A DNA stretch of 6,816 bases from Elusimicrobiota bacterium. Lineage in GTDB: Bacteria > Elusimicrobiota > Elusimicrobia > Elusimicrobiales > Elusimicrobiaceae. Positions 6,120 to 6,816 of the stretch are shown here, piece by piece. How positions within the stretch are numbered: position 1 is the stretch's first letter; every line of letters starts with the position of its first letter. Position numbers and translations under genes: made by a program. Below the pieces are notes generated by a model. That model made no database searches. It saw only the letters and a program-made list of their open reading frames with translations, and was not told where the DNA came from. Where the stretch lies: the NCBI GenBank assembly GCA_023398295.1, contig JAEWSL010000068.1, positions 1 through 6,816 on the forward strand, written 5' to 3'.

Positions 6120-6816
6120 CTTGTCCCTCGGACGGGATATATTTTACGTTACAATCTGCCATGACGGCAAGGCGGTTTGCGTTCAGCCATTTGCGGTGTT
6201 CCTTAAAGGCGGGAACGTGCTGTTCAACGGTTTGCCAATAGTCGCTGCCGTGGTTAAAAAATATAAGGTGGGCAAGTTCGTGGACAATTAAGTAATCGGC
6301 CACGGCAAGCGGCATCTTTATTATGCGGTAGGAAAAATTAAGATTCTTCTTAGACGAACAGCTGCCCCAAAGCGTCCTTTGGTCTTTTATCACAACGGAA
6401 TTAAACTGTACGTTCATTTCCTGCGCGCGGCGCGCAATTTCGGCAGGCAGGATTTCTTTGGCTTTTTGACGAAGCCAGCTTTCAATTAAAGAAGATACTT
6501 CCTGCTCCGCATCAATTATATTTGCCGTAAGGACATTATCTTCAAAAATAATTTCGTTTTCTTTATTCTGCGGGGTTAAATTTACAACGCACTCTAGCAT
6601 ATCGCCGCGGTATAAAACTTTGCCCGCCGCCGCAATTTTATTTGGCAAAACTTCCGCCTGCGCGCCCGAAGGCGAAAAAACTTCGGGCAAATCCGCCTTT
6701 AATTTCTCTATAAATATCTTAACGTCGCTTATCGTGGACTGCACGTCGCCGGCGGGCGCGCCAAGGCTGGCGCTTTGATACGGCGCGGCGGCGTCTTCGC
6801 CCGGCGTGTGCTGCGG
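6112..6816 (-). CDS. YgjP-like (DUF45) zinc metallopeptidase, probably 5'-partial at right edge
   Basis: Cytoplasmic-looking putative metallopeptidase of the YgjP/WLM-type (DUF45) family; the biological substrate of this family is not well defined. Numbering from the GTG at 6744 (210 aa to the stop), the family core is evident: an SxxWLRxKAKEILP helix (87-100), the RTLWGSCSSKKNLNFSYRI block (123-141), the zinc motif VHELAHL (154-160) with His155, Glu156 and His159, a third ligand candidate His165 in NHGSDYW, and the closing KEHRKWL (181-187). The frame contains no stop from 6744 to the window end, and the 24 extra codons (Pro/Ala-rich) use codons like those of the rest of the gene. The GTG at 6744 has no Shine-Dalgarno. 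I therefore think the true start lies beyond 6816, although 6744 remains possible. No signal peptide is visible. The stop overlaps the amidase start (ATGCCTAA), which suggests one transcript. Confidence 0.85.
   Translation of the reverse strand, partial: PQHTPGEDAAAPYQSASLGAPAGDVQSTISDVKIFIEKLKADLPEVFSPSGAQAEVLPNKIAAAGKVLYRGDMLECVVNLTPQNKENEIIFEDNVLTANIIDAEQEVSSLIESWLRQKAKEILPAEIARRAQEMNVQFNSVVIKDQRTLWGSCSSKKNLNFSYRIIKMPLAVADYLIVHELAHLIFFNHGSDYWQTVEQHVPAFKEHRKWLNANRLAVMADCNVKYIPSEGQDA

Noticed and set aside
1..6816. CRISPR arrays, tRNA or rRNA genes, insertion sequences, toxin-antitoxin or defence genes
   Set aside because: I saw no regularly spaced repeats, RNA gene signatures, transposase motifs or defence domains; nearly all the sequence is accounted for by the six genes.

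Overview
This window of a bacterial chromosome carries six protein genes at high coding density. Five are on the minus strand and one is on the plus strand. The products point to a diderm (Gram-negative type) bacterium: a TolC-family outer-membrane channel, a periplasmic adaptor, a periplasmic cell-wall amidase of the AmiC class, and a dTDP-rhamnose synthesis enzyme. Base composition is moderate, with CGCG-rich patches, lysine coded mostly by AAA and alanine by GCC/GCG. I could not place the organism firmly. A lineage such as Elusimicrobiota is a guess from general protein style and should carry little weight.

Layout. (1) Positions 1-3303, minus strand, form an operon read right to left: TolC-type channel, then MacA/HlyD-type adaptor, then MacB/LolD-type ABC ATPase, which is cut by the left edge. 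The gaps are 29 and 44 bp. Together these are the parts of a tripartite efflux or secretion machine. The MacB-type permease is expected just beyond the left edge. (2) Positions 3304-3460 are a divergent intergenic region with several promoter-like and palindromic sequences. (3) Positions 3461-4312, plus strand, hold a lone rmlD-type dTDP-4-dehydrorhamnose reductase with no other rhamnose genes in view. (4) Positions 4313-4415 lie between convergent genes and hold two copies of an 18-bp hairpin-forming repeat, probably a terminator or a dispersed repeat. (5) Positions 4416-6816, minus strand, hold two genes that overlap by 8 bp: a YgjP-type (DUF45) zinc metallopeptidase whose 5' end probably lies beyond the right edge, followed by a secreted N-acetylmuramoyl-L-alanine amidase.

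The common theme is the cell envelope: export across both membranes, polysaccharide precursor synthesis and peptidoglycan hydrolysis. All protein families are known ones, and I see no clearly new multi-gene system. The most interesting points are: a consensus TATAAT placed so that the rmlD transcript would begin at its start codon (a leaderless gene), with a similar but weaker arrangement at the divergent tolC gene; the paired hairpin repeat at 4321-4409; a 9-bp tandem repeat in the exported N-terminus of the TolC homologue; and an amidase whose insert resembles the regulatory region of AmiA/B/C enzymes.
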